Positions 10,745-21,824 of a stretch of 64,000 bases of DNA are shown here, one piece after another. The stretch comes from Cristatella mucedo. Its lineage: Eukaryota > Bryozoa > Phylactolaemata > Cristatellidae. The number at the start of each line of letters is the position of its first letter. Positions within the stretch are counted from its first letter, which is position 1. The DNA lies in assembly GCA_009760855.2 (NCBI GenBank), contig WPIO01000010.1:6747501-6811500 (forward strand), read 5' to 3'. Made by a program: the position numbers and the translations under genes. Under the pieces are notes generated by a model, which did not search any database, had not been told where the DNA came from, and saw nothing but the letters and a program-made list of their open reading frames with translations.

Positions 10745-12590
10745 TAGATAATTCAAGATGGGATGTCAATAATGCATGGACCAACTTAGATGTGGTATCC
10801 CGATATAAGCATCAACAGATTCTTGTGTTTTTAGCTGGAAGTAGGCAGTCTTGACAGTGGAGCTCATGTGATTGTCTAGTGAAGGGTAACTTTGGAACAG
10901 GGTATCTAGATTCGCACAGATGATCCGGAAGATATCGTGGGGAGCCTTTTTGAAGGACAGACTCTCTAATTCTAAGTAACACTGGGTTTTTCGAATAACT
11001 AGTAAGTTGGTTTTGTCGTCATTCAATTTGAGAAAGCGTATTGCCATCCAACTGCGAATGTCAGCAACACATGCAGCAAGGGAGTTTGACGAGCTGGTAG
11101 GCAAGGAGAGATCAACACATAAGCACAGCTGTCTCCTCTGCATAAAAATGAAAGCCTTGAATGTACTTTGTGATTACATCGGCAAGATGGAGAGCATAAA
11201 CTGCAGAAATAAAAGAACAGATCCCTGGGGTATTCCATACTTCAGAGGCTCATCGGATGACTATTGTCTATTGTTATCAATGCATCGTAGTCATTCAATG
11301 AAAACTGACCTAAACCATTGCAGAGCCGTGTCAGCTATGCACAGGCGAGATTACAGTCGCTCAAAACGGACTTGGTAATCAATAGTATCAAATGCTGTGG
11401 AGGATCCAGAAAAACAAGCAGAATCCCTACCAAAGTCAGCATTCCTGAGAAGGTCGTTATACACTCCCAGAAGTGGTGACTCAGTGGAGCAATTAGATCG
11501 AAAAAAGTGACAAAGTCCTTCTCTCTAGTTTTGAAGTTTTGATTTAAGAGTTCAGTTGGTCTGCCACTACTCGCTCCAGTGTCTTAGGTAGCATTGGCAG
11601 TAGGGAGACTGGGTGGGAGCAGCCACAGTTCTCTTGGTTTAGTGTTGCCTCCTAAATAAGCGGTCAAGCAACAGTCTTTTTAGAAACATGCAGGTACAAG
11701 ACCTGAGGATAAGGATATCTACTAATTAATGCAAGAAAGTCTGTCCGTCCGTCCGTCACTCGGCAAGATAGTGACTAGTACTGTCGGGATTGACGTTCCG
11801 ATGATATACGTGTAATTCTAAAAAAAAAATCCTAGCTGATTAAACAGCCTCTTTTTGTATAGCGACAGAAGAGCCTTTACGGCTATCACCACCACTTGCA
11901 GTGGCGATAAAGAATCGCCCACTGCAGGAATCGAACCCACGACCTCGGGACCAAGTCGTGAAAGCAACCGCCTTACCTAGTGTGCCATCACGGCTCACTA
12001 CTATGACTCAGCAAGTCCACAGGCAGTGAGCTCTAGTTTTCATAAAGTTAGTTATGCTGTGTAGCAGCAAATGTATGCATTTCTAAAGCAGAACTGATTA
12101 AAGGGTCTAAAGGGCTAGGTGATGCATGGGAAATGACTGGACAGTGAAGTACTGTAAGGAACTGTGAGAAGCGGTAGGATGTTACAGGAGGAAAAGGGTC
12201 CGGTGAGATGGATGTTATTGGAGAAGAGGAGTCCAGATGGGTCATAACTTGGGGTGGACTCTCGAATCGCATATATACAGCTGACAATGAACCTACAGAA
12301 GTTCAGCTAGATCACTACATGGATCACTGGGTAAGATGCTGAACTTCGAGTCGCTAAGGAGATGATTAATGGTCGACATCCACATTTTTGGATTGTGCAT
12401 CTTTGATCCTACTATATTTACAGAAATCAGACTAGGCCTTAGCTTGGATGGATAGGTATGATCTACATTAGTCCTCATATGCCACTCTATGGATAGTTAA
12501 GCGTGAACTTTCGTAAGCTTTCTCAAGTTTGTGCTCAGTCCTAACTAGTTTAATAAGTCAATAAGGATAGTACGGTCGTGCTTGAAGGTG
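10745..12590 (-). mobile_element. LINE-A copy covering linker and RT, interrupted by a SINE
   Basis: Minus-strand translation, in several broken frames, gives the linker between endonuclease and RT at 12590-12290 (KAYESSRLTIHR-type segment, then WMSTINHLLSDSKF), central RT pieces at about 11700-11200, and the post-catalytic segment SLAACVADIRSWMAIRFLKL with NDDKTNLLVIRK at 11090-10980. Not intact. It lies in sense orientation in the palmitoyltransferase intron. Confidence 0.65.
11821..11999 (-). mobile_element. SINE1 copy nested in LINE-A
   Basis: Minus-strand B box GGTTCGATTCC (11927-11937), A box TGGCACACTAGG, family body and an A/T-rich 3' end (poly-A run on the plus strand at 11821). It interrupts the LINE-A copy between its linker and RT parts. 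Confidence 0.78.
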
Positions 12591-12803
12591 GCACACCAGA
12601 ACACTACTATCGATGGCAAAAATATAGGCAGAAGAAAATCTTGTCTTGGACATACAAGAGGACTCAGCTGACATGTAAGAGAGCTCTTTCCAGGGGCACG
12701 AATTTACATTCGACATCACAGCAAGTATGCATCATAGATATGGAGGATGGCCTCTGCACGACAGCATTATAGCAACAGAAAACCACCAAGCACATAAACT
12801 TAC

Positions 12804-13168
12804 CAGCAGTGGTGGTCTCTTCTGAGCACGCAAACGTTGCAGACACGGCAGTGGTGAGAACGCGGAGGCGAGGGCAAGTAGCAGTCGTGGCAGACTTTGA
12901 AATTAGCACCTGTCGGGGCAGCCGAACCTGTCGTGTTGCTGCGGGCTATACTGTACAGGTTGTAGTAGATATTAACTAAGCAATAGGCACCGAATGTGAT
13001 GTGTATGAAAGCACTTGGCGGCCAGCCGTCACGATAGTAATGCGTCAGTACCAATAGTTCGTAGGCTACCAGAATTGGTCCCCCAACGACGTACAGTGAG
13101 AAAAATATCTTATCTAACCTCGTTCGGAAGTTGACTCTCGAATATATGCCTTGATTTCCGAGCTCCAT
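12804..13168 (-). CDS. ZDHHC24-like: ZDHHC24-like palmitoyltransferase, exon 1 (N-terminal, catalytic DHHC)
   Basis: Role (family knowledge): integral membrane S-acyltransferase that attaches palmitate to cysteines, acting by autoacylation of the DHHC cysteine, in Golgi/ER-type membranes. Seen: ATG at 13168 with an in-frame TGA three codons upstream; 121 codons plus two bases up to the donor TGCTG|GTAAGT. Two hydrophobic segments lie at about residues 21-41 and 53-73. The cysteine-rich domain starts at CHDC (93-96), continues with HHCRVCNVC and ends in RRDHHC, with catalytic Cys121. Spliced to 7718-8189 it gives a 278-residue protein with about four membrane spans, the usual DHHC topology. 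Resemblance to ZDHHC24 is by length, layout and the C-terminal pattern; a related DHHC subfamily is possible. No damage is seen, so the gene is probably functional. Confidence 0.9.
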
Positions 13169-13793
13169 GAGAAACGGTCACTGGGCTTTCAGAGAGGGCG
13201 GCGTAAAAGGAATGACAGTAGAACCCCGGATAGCACTTCAAACGCCTGGCTGCTCCAAGCTCAGCCGCGAGCCCATTTTTTCGCGTGGCAAGTTCTGGGT
13301 AAACTTCCGCTCTAGGTGTTCGCGTGGTTACCACCTCCCCACCTCCCTCGGGAATACAAAGGGTAATGTAGAATCAAAGGCATCGGATGGGTGAATAAAG
13401 ATGTTTAAAAAGCGAAGCCGAGACATTTTAGTGACATGCTTCAGCCGTCCTCTTTTGCTTGCAAGGAGGCAGCAGAGCGGCGGCAGGACGGCGCGAGCTG
13501 CCGACGACGTAAAATCCATATTTTTATAGCTAGAATTTCTTCTTGCTCTCGCGAGCGGTCAGCTTTGGAGTAGCGGACCCCGAGTGCGTACGGATGAGCT
13601 CTTCTAGCGGGAAACGTCAAACGCCACCTTGGCGACAGGACTACTAGGATCCCCGTATTAGTGACTCACTCCACTACATTAATGGCCTTTGCGGACACCC
13701 TAAAAGTAAACAGTTCAGGCCATTGGCTGCAGGAGTGGTCCAGTCACCGCAATCTGCGCCCGGCTGAGGCTCGGCTAGCACCAAAAAGTCTAT
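13169..13793. promoter_or_regulatory. 5'UTR and putative promoter region of the ZDHHC24-like gene
   Basis: Immediately upstream (minus strand) of the start codon; locally GC/CpG-richer than the intron. No TATA box was identified with confidence, and the limits are a guess. Confidence 0.3.
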
Positions 13794-13945
13794 CTTAGCC
13801 CAGAAGTTAAGGTGCTCGCTCTTCACGACCTAGGTCGTGGGTTCCAGTCATGTAGTGGTGATCCTGCATTGCCCGGCGCAAGCGGCGATAGCGTTAAGGC
13901 TCTTCTGCCCCTTTACAGATGAGGCAGTTAAATCAGCTAACCTCT
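13794..13945 (+). mobile_element. SINE1 copy, diverged
   Basis: TTAGCCCAGAAGTTAAGGTGC head, ACGACCTAGGTCGTGGGTTCC around a damaged B box, GATAGCGTTAAGGCTCTTCTG body and GAGGCAGTTAAATCAGCTAA end. Confidence 0.65.
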
Positions 13946-14039
13946 TATATGAGAGTGGACCGGACCTCCCCTCCCGAAAGCGGGAGCTAGTCCACGAGAC
14001 CAGCAGCAACTAGCCCTATAAATTTAAACAGACAGAAAC

Positions 14040-14582
14040 TGGACTTTTGAAGAGAGACGGATTAGGCACGAGAGTTAACAGTCGGATGTCGGAATAAAAA
14101 AAAAACGTCGCAGAGCTTTCTTGTAACCACGGCCCAAAATGAATGAGGACCGCTTTTCGGAATCCAACAGTCTACCGATACCTAGTACAAACCTCAAATC
14201 CTTTGGAGACCGTGCATTTAGTTCGTATGCTTCCAAAGCCTGGAACTCCCTCCCGACTTGCGTCAGAACATCCCCTGACTTGACCACACTTAAAAAGAAC
14301 TTGAAAACACACCTATTTAGGACAGCATTTAGTGGGTCCCTGTGATTCATCCTTCATGTGCTTGTGCGTGCTGACACTGTGCATGGTGCCACTAACCACA
14401 CTTGCGTGCTGACCCTGTGCATGTCACCCCTAACCATGTTATTCATGCTGTTTATCAAGCATGATATTACTCCCCATTCAATCGCGTTTCCCTTTGCAGC
14501 AAATGTAAAGCGCCTAGAAAGAGATTGAGTTATCTGAGGGCGCTTTATCAAGTGCATTGTTATTATTATTATTATTATTGAA
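14040..14582 (+). mobile_element. LINE-A 3' fragment with readable RT C-terminus
   Basis: 14139-14345 encodes the last about 65 residues of the LINE-A ORF: FSESNSLPIPSTNLKSFGDR, then AFSSYASKAWNSLPTC and a KTHLFRTAFSGSL end. The 3'UTR runs to the CGCCTAGAAAGAGATTGAG tail and (TTA)n near 14575. One of the least decayed 3' ends here. Confidence 0.8.
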
Positions 14583-15095
14583 TTGACATCAGGTGGACGG
14601 AGGACGATCAGCTAACCGCCAATCAAACGTGTGACGATTGGCCAGCATTCCTTGTCCAGGGAGGGAAATGGATGACCAGCTATCGCGATGGGAAGCTAAA
14701 CGTTGTCTGGCGAGTTCCATGCGGCGCCAGCATTTTTCTTGTCAGCGTGAAACAGTTTCAGACATAATTTCACAACCTTTGCTTCTATGACAATGGCGAC
14801 TTGTTGCTTTTTGCAATCACGGTAAAAGTATTATGTATTGTTTGCAATGACATTATAAACATATTTATTGTTAGCTTCGAAAATCTTCAATGCAATAACA
14901 GTATTTTTGTTCCAAGGCCTGGGGTACCGTGCGAGTTGAGGTTTAGTGGTTACATTGGAGAATGCTACCGTTACCCGCCAAATGTGCGACCCACCCTGCA
15001 TCCATGTCTATGCCTAGTCAAAGTTAAAGTAAGCAGAGAGGTGAGCTAGCGTTGCTGCCGTCGACCTTCCGTTGATGCATTCTATATATAACATC
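14583..15095. other. Unassigned intergenic DNA
   Basis: An 82-codon plus-strand frame at 14801-15049 is unrecognised and lacks supporting splice context. No repeat family recognised. Confidence 0.3.
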
Positions 15096-15097
15096 GA

Positions 15098-15165
15098 TCA
15101 AGTGGCTAGAAAGAGATTCAATTCTCAGAGGGCACTATACAAATGCGTCAATAGCACTATTACAA
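15098..15165 (+). mobile_element. LINE-A tail fragment
   Basis: GTGGCTAGAAAGAGATTCAA, then CTCAGAGGGCACTATACAAAT, matching the family 3' end only. Confidence 0.5.
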
Positions 15166-17066
15166 TTACTGCTAGGCCGCGTGCAAGTCAAGTTAATTTG
15201 AAGTGTTCGTGCTGACTGCATAACAATTTTGTAAGTGCGAGTTTTCATCGAAATTCTTGTGATGATCCGATCCAGCCATTTGTCCCAGACCTTGTAAACT
15301 GCAATCCACCTACTATTTCCAGAAATAGGCCGCGAAGTTTTGAGTCGAACTATTGACAACAGAATTTTCGGTTCATTCAGAATTTCTCGACACTATCTTC
15401 AGTCGAAGAACGATTGAACCATTAGATGTAGCATGCTCAATAAACAGCAAGTAGAAAATGGAATCCAATGGCCTAGCCCAGCGAGAGGCCCTGAAATTTT
15501 CAAAATGCAATTCACATGCAGTTTTCAAAGTAAGCTTTCAAAAGCAGTGGTTTTAATTTAAATTTAAGGTTTAATTCAAAAATTTGTAGGCCACGCTGCT
15601 TGAGTTTCGTGCATAAATTTTCATTCAGTTGCGCACTCGCGCGTTCTAATGCGAACGGACCACAAAGTGTAAACTCGGCCAGTGGCCCCACAAGTTAGTT
15701 TGAGGCTTAGCGATTCTTGACGCCCGGAAATGAAAATACTGCGACCAGATCCGGATTCGCGTGGCCTGCTGCGCGCCACCGTGTCTTCGAGAGTGCTCTC
15801 CCTCCCGGATTGATCGCGACTTCGCTTGCACTCATAAATACGCTTGCATCACTATTGACGTCAAAAATTCATAGACGCTTAATTCATTACGCTTAAGGAT
15901 CACTCAGCTGGAAGAGAATTCTTCAACCGAAGTCGTTTCGTACGCTGGCTCTGGTTCGCTGCTACGAGCCCTGGCGCCAACGCCAGCCGGCAGCAGGAAC
16001 GGGCGACTGCGCGATCGTTGAGTGCGAAGCGATGCACATAACGGTGTTATTTGACGTTAATCATTGCACCGGCTTGTTGCTGCGTCTGTTCTGTGCGCAG
16101 GCTTCGTATTGGGCAGGTTTCTGATCGACGTCCGTCACCTTACGTATAGTCAGACGAATGTCCGTAAACACGGCGAAATTGACTCGCCGCTCGCCTTTAC
16201 CGCGCAAAAAACAAGCTACTACCCACCGCTGCTCGTTCTTTATCAAAGAATGGAAACTAACTGGAGCCTTGTGGAAGTTCGCCACGGCAGCGGCGAAGCG
16301 AAAATTCCCTCGACCAATCAAATAGATTCGCACGTCGCCAAACTTACCGTGGATGTTTCAAGCAAGAATCTTTATTGATTCATAGTGCGGTTGTCCTCGC
16401 GATGATTTTGACGCTCTCGTAACGCACTTTAGGCTCTACGTGGATTTTTGTTTGTCGATCATCTACGAAGCACAACGACTGTCAGGTTACTCTCAAACAC
16501 GCCGAATCTGGATTTTGGTATTATAGCGACAGTCAGGTGGCATAGCAGCATTGTGTCTCCCTTCCAGGACGCGTCACGCTTTCCGTCCTCTTTTCGAATA
16601 GGAGATCACTCAGAGACTCAGAACAGCAATTGCAAGCCTGAAATACTGCTGTATTCCTTGGGTGCAAGACCGCTAAGCAATACCCATTTATTTTGAATAA
16701 CGGCTTGGCGGAGCGGAGCGGATAGCGCCAAACGAGACAGTAGCTCCATAGTGGGACGGTCGGTCATTTATATCTAGCCCATGCAGTTTAGCATAGGCTA
16801 AAGAGACAAGATAGCATAAGCATAGCGACGCACCCAAACACCCTAACTATAACCAGTGTGTTACCGGGCTAATAGGAGACCTGCATCCCGGTTGGCTGTA
16901 CACCTACCGCCTGAAGAGTCTCCACATATCCTGAAGCGACTGGCTCCCGCACAAAAACAATTCTGAGAACTTCTCCTTTTTCCAGTGGTCATGGTGCAAA
17001 GTAGCGAGCCTATGCCTATGGATTTTCCCCGCTTTCATTGGAGACGCTGAGCTACTTCTGCGTATC
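15166..17066. other. Unassigned intergenic DNA
   Basis: Mixed composition. Short frames (for example 16064-16378, which starts from TTG) have no recognisable domain. No repeat family identified. Confidence 0.3.
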
Positions 17067-17149
17067 GAGTATTATGGTAGCGTCGCTACTGAAGTATTAT
17101 TCAAGTACTCAAAATATAAGTATTCGATAACGACGCTACCGTGATACTC
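17067..17149. repeat. Imperfect inverted repeat (hairpin)
   Basis: Arms GAGTATTATGGTAGCGTCG (17067-17085) and CGACGCTACCGTGATACTC (17131-17149) pair at 17 of 19 positions around a 45-base AT-rich spacer. Confidence 0.65.
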
Positions 17150-17325
17150 ATTTAAGAGTTAAAAATGTGAGTTTAGCTTGGGCATGCCTATAATTAGCCG
17201 CTGGCTATACAGCTAATTCGAACGTCTCTCCCAACCACAAGCTGGCGGCGGCGAACCTTTGCTCTACATAAGGTCAGATTCATTGACGTGACAGTGCCGT
17301 TCACCCTTCACCGTCCAAGCTCTCG

Positions 17326-17520
17326 GCAGCTGGTGGCCAGACAATGAAGCCTGCCCGGCGGACCTCGGCATACCACGTGCGGAGCAAGCGGTATTAGGGC
17401 GGCTGTGGGCCTCCGACGCCACTTCCGGCTCGGAGGCCATGCGTCCCTGCAATTAAACTGAGAGTCGCAGGCAGCAAAAGCGACACCCGGCAGGGCAAGG
17501 CACCGCCGGCTAATGTACAT
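17326..17520 (+). repeat. Dispersed repeat, copy 1 (similar to 20009-20203)
   Basis: Shares GCAGCTGGTGGC, an AATGAAGCC-containing segment, GGACCTCGGC, TGCGTCCC, CCCGGCAGGGCA and GCTAATGTAC in the same order with the segment at 20009-20203. Diverged copies of one unidentified element, possibly retroelement-derived. Confidence 0.5.
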
Positions 17521-17570
17521 GTCTGTACTGTAAATACATGCGTAGTGCCGAAACTTTAAATAAATCAATT

Positions 17571-18310
17571 TTACCTGGCCCGGTTGGTCGAAGATCTCAT
17601 CCAGCAAGCGACCGTATCGACGAGTGACGCAGGATTGCGAAGCGACTGGTTATCAAATGAGCTTTTGATTTTACTAAGGCGCACTTTCGGCATAAATCCC
17701 AATAGGCCGTTCTCTGCAGTATGAATTATTATATCCACAGCTCCGCGCCGCTTCTCTCGATATATGCTAGGTGGATTACAGTTTGAAAGTGGCGGCGAGC
17801 TTGGAGAAGCTGGGTCAGTGCGGGCTATTTGCCCGAGATCGCGAATGAGCGATTGCGTCAAAATTTCAGTGTAAACCGGAAACATTTTTATCTGCAACCA
17901 GTGTGGAACCGAACCCGGGGCGTCACGTAACTGATTTTTGAAAACATCAATTGGATCAAAGTTCTCTAGTGGCAGGCTGTCAGGGCGGTCACATTGGAGC
18001 TCATTTGCACGAAAATTGCCATGCTCAATAGTGCGAGACTGCATTACCTGAGCCTGAACCGTCGCTGCCTATAGCGTGCCATATAACGGCTGCAGCTTCG
18101 TGCTGTTTTTTTTTACAAAACTTTGTCTTTGATGATTCACGGCCTGTTCTCGACATTCCACATGCCGTGGACGCTGAAAACACTGCATTAGTGAAGGACA
18201 AAGATTATAAGTGCTCTTGAAAACTCCGGCGAGATTACTCAGGGTGATAAAGCATAAGCCCACTGACAGAGCCGAGATATTTCGGGCTAGCGGAGACTGG
18301 AATAGGCAGG
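17571..18310 (-). pseudogene. Unidentified open frame broken by one in-frame stop
   Basis: A minus-strand frame stays open from about 18310 to 17571 except for a single TAG at 18069-18071. The part after it, with ATG at 18044, encodes 157 residues with protein-like composition (for example LPLENFDPIDVFKNQL and PHWLQIKMFPVYTEILTQSL). An acceptor-like CTACCTGCCTATTCCAG lies just upstream at about 18300, and a donor-like CCAG|GTAAAA overlaps the final stop. I do not recognise a family. It could be a decayed retroelement ORF, an exon or exons of an unknown gene, or a chance frame. An LTR/gag-like origin is possible given the dispersed repeat beside it. Confidence 0.35.
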
Positions 18311-20008
18311 TAGAAATGACTAAATTGCTCTTGCTTAGCGAAAGCGAACGCTGGCTGCTATCGAATACTCAACCGATCAAACCGCGAAGCTTTCTGGGGT
18401 GATAGCAATAGCTTACTTGGCAACAGCCTATAGGATGAGAGATCGTGCCAGAGTAGCGTGGAGGGTAGCGAAGGTGCTATCGAAAAGAAGGCTTGTGAAA
18501 AGGAAGCATTCTGGCCAAGTTGTGTGGCCCTTGCTTGATGTTATAACAAAAATATTCTTTCAGAATAGTTTTTCCGATTGAACTGGCTCGTACTACGTTT
18601 CAATTATGATCCTTTCGCCTACTACACCGTAGACTCAACGCACAGTTGCGACTGAAAAGCGTAGATGGGTATTCAAGGCTTCAGCAGTGAGTAAAACAGT
18701 AGCCGCGACAGAGCTTACGGTAAGAACAAACCTGTTACTTCAGGATCCCCCAGCTTAGTACGCTATACTGGCAACAGGTGACAATTCGTCCAGGCACAGG
18801 ACTTTTTCAGATCGTCAGCAGCCAATCACTATAGAAAAACCGGTTAATACTGCCAGTGCACTTGGCCATGAGTTTTGTCGTGATAGTTACAGAACTATGG
18901 TAATGCTTTAAGTTATTAAGCAGACCTCGAAAAAATATACCAGAGACACTTTCAATATATATTTACGTAGGTAGATATATCCTTGAAGAACTTACACGAA
19001 TGTGCGGCTAGTTTGACTTGATCGAATAAGGGAGCTTGAAGATATCTTAAAAGAAAATACAGATCGTATTCAAAATGCCATGGCATCTCTTTTTTTAAGT
19101 GTCATTGCTAGTTGCTTTTACATTCGACAGACTCGCTAAAAAATTAAATAAACCACTATGAACACTAATAAGAATATTCACTGGTCTAACTCTGAGTTTC
19201 AGGCTATGGCATAGCCTGGAACTAGTTCGGCTTCAACAGCAAATATTTCGTTTTTCTATCCTTCACTATTGCCATCAAACACTGACCTTTTCAATATTTT
19301 CTTTACCTTCCTTTGACCTCCAAGGAGCTTATAGTTAGTATCAAGAAACTTGTAGACTTGAGTTAACGGCCAATAATGTGTATTTTGAAGCTCAGGGTAT
19401 TAATTTCCCGAGCAGCACGTATTCGTGATGCTAAATAACGCGAATTTACGTGCGGCAGTGTATTGTTGCTTAGGGTAGCAAAAAAGGTAAGCATTACTTA
19501 AATGGAATTACAGTGCGCATGTTCAATTCGCTTGAATTTGTTGGTTGAGTCCTAAACGCGATGTTGGATTAAGGGAGTTGTTGGATTATTACGCGAACAA
19601 TATTTGGGCGCCGCTAGGAGCCGGTCATGACCCAGAACGGCCACCAACTGCTGCCTTTGCCGCACTGAGATTGAGATCATCTGTCGCGTCCTAAGGCGCA
19701 GCCGACCGATGCTGCAAGCAATAGCAGGTCGTCACAACCTGGTTCTGGGTCGCTTGATCAGGGCTCTTCCGGCCAACGCGCTTTCCTGCCTCTCGGCAGG
19801 TCGCGTGCCTTCCCGCTCAAGCCGGACCAGGTCATCGACGATGGTAGCGACGCGGTCACAGTCGACCTAACTTTGTCTTTTAACGGCAGCGAGGAAGCCC
19901 TGGCGGTGGCTGCCCGAAAATAGTTCGATAAGTACAAGGCTATAGCCTAATCTCTTGTGAGCTGTTTACCGGACGGCTGTGGTGAAGGCCGTCGTGGTCG
20001 GCGCCCTG
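18311..20008. other. Unassigned intergenic DNA
   Basis: AT-rich 18580-19500, more GC-rich 19600-19920. No gene recognised. Confidence 0.3.
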
Positions 20009-20203
20009 AGCAGCTGGTGGCGAGATAATGAAGCCGGCCTGGTGGACCTCGGCTTTGTGTGCATAGAATGGACGGCATCGCGGCGGCTATGCGTCCCGGA
20101 GGTCGTTTACAGGTCAGAAGCCGTGTGGTCCCAGCTCCTGAACCGGAAGACGTGGGTAGCCCCGCGGCCCCGGCAGGGCAGGGCTCCTCTTGCTAATGTA
20201 CCA
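20009..20203 (+). repeat. Dispersed repeat, copy 2
   Basis: Counterpart of 17326-17520, with the blocks GCAGCTGGTGGCGAG, GGACCTCGGC, TATGCGTCCCGG, CCCCGGCAGGGCAGGG and GCTAATGTAC in the same order. Followed by AATACTTAATAAACC, so the element may end near a poly(A)-like site. Confidence 0.5.
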
Positions 20204-20371
20204 TCTTATTTTTTAATACTTAATAAACCAGATATACATATAAATACTTCTTTCATTAAGAACTGAACACAGTAAAACATCGCCGTCAATGATTTTCAAA
20301 AGCATTTTTGTTGGATTACAGCTATAGGAAATGCCACGCTAAGTATAGTAATATAAAGTAATATCTCTCCG

Positions 20372-21135
20372 TCTGTAACTGCACAAAGCCTCAAAGACCA
20401 TTTGTGTGTTACGCAGGGGAGTTTTGTATAGCGCACTCACAGCCTGAGCGACTTTTGGAACTCAATCGATAGCCAACACACTTCATTTCACGCCAGCTAA
20501 GAGAAAGTGGAAAGCATAGCAAAGCCAAGAGAGCAGTTGAGGTAGTGAGTAGCATGGAAGTAGCAGCTCAGGACCGCTGGAAAGGACGAGCCATAGTCGG
20601 CAGCAGGAGAGTGGTTGTCGTAGCGTTAGAAGCAAGTTCCACAGTTTAGGACCTTCACAGCTAAAGCTTCTGTCGCCGATTGTTTTGAAGCGGAGGAATG
20701 GAGCAGCTAATTTATTGTCCATACAAGACTTGAGGGCACGAGAAGGCTGAAACTGGTGCAATAGTTCAGCTAGATACGAAGGAGCCAAGCTGTGGCTGCC
20801 TTGTGGGTCAGCGTAAGAACTTTTCTCTCATTCGTTGATTAACTGGCAGCCATCCTAGCTCTTTTAGTAAAGGAGATACTTAGTCTAACCTCTTGGACTT
20901 GAAACTAGCCTTGAAGCCATATTCATAGCCATGTGTAGTGGCTTAGTTGCAATTTTTGGTAACCCAGCCAAAAGAGAATTACAATAATCAAGCCGGGACA
21001 GAACTAAGGAGCTGGTTAAATCTTTTGGCAGCCACCATGGAAGACAGCTCATTATCTTAGAAATGGATCGGACGTGGTGGCAAGCTGTAGAAGCAGTCTT
21101 CTGAATGAAGCTTTTAAAATTATTCCCGCTACTGT
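20372..21135 (-). mobile_element. LINE-B fragment, RT C-terminus and 3' end
   Basis: Minus-strand peptide LAPSYLAELLHQFQPSRALK then DNKLAAPFLRFKTIGDRSFS, followed by frame breaks. The 3' end (CAGGCTGTGAGTGCGCTATAC, ...GTTACAGACGGAGAGATA) lies at 20372-20440. The family is related to LINE-A but distinct. Confidence 0.75.
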
Positions 21136-21454
21136 CTTGATTGGATATGATAAGCCATACGGTATCTTAAAAATTCGCTGCTCGCCGCTCTGCACAAAAA
21201 TGGCATTACTTTAGGATAGAAACTAACTAAAAATTTGCAGCTAAGCGAGGGGCTCTTTTCTGCAATTTGCCCATTTACACGATCTATTACGAACCTTTGC
21301 AATGAATGAACTAAGATATCATTGTGACTTCCGTCACTTAAAGGAGTTCGCTGCCGCGAAACACCTGCGTTCGACTGTAGCCGAGCTGCTTCTTTCCGAA
21401 AAAAATAACCATAGCTAATGATGATGAGAGCTCTAATTCTTGAAAAAGTAACAC
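21136..21454. other. Unassigned DNA at the 3' side of the dispanin gene
   Basis: Nothing recognised. Confidence 0.3.
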
Positions 21455-21460
21455 TTTATT
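21455..21460 (-). terminator. Candidate poly(A) signal of the dispanin gene
   Basis: AATAAA on the minus strand, about 365 bases past the stop codon at 21825-21827. Confidence 0.5.
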
Positions 21461-21824
21461 TTCAAATATCTGTCCAGCTTCACACCACTGTCATTTTGCG
21501 GAGTTGAGGTATCGGTTCGGTAAAAGTAAACCTATTGCACGAAGCTAACAATATTTCAGCACATATGACTCTAACCCGAAACGTCGATCCATCGTCGGCT
21601 GGCTCTTCATTTATCTTTATAGTGGCCTTGGCCTCGACTTCTCATAGCAGCCACAGTTTCTTGTCTTATGACAACCGTCTCTGCTGCTCCTCATAAACAC
21701 GGCCCGTCAGCATGGCAAATCCGTGCAGAGAAAGATTTAGTGGTGCCACGTACGCCTACGGAAATGTTTACCACTGAGTCAGTTCAGTGGATGCAGTGAA
21801 AGAACGGACTCATTACTCTGGATT

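Larger units (their letters stand above)
8190..12803 (-). other. Intron of the ZDHHC24-like gene
   Basis: A 4.6-kb GT-AG, phase-2 intron: donor GTAAGT at 12803-12798, acceptor TTACAG ending at 8190. It holds a LINE-A copy (10745-12590, same strand as the gene) with a SINE1 inside it. 8300-10740 has no recognisable repeat or exon. Confidence 0.85.
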
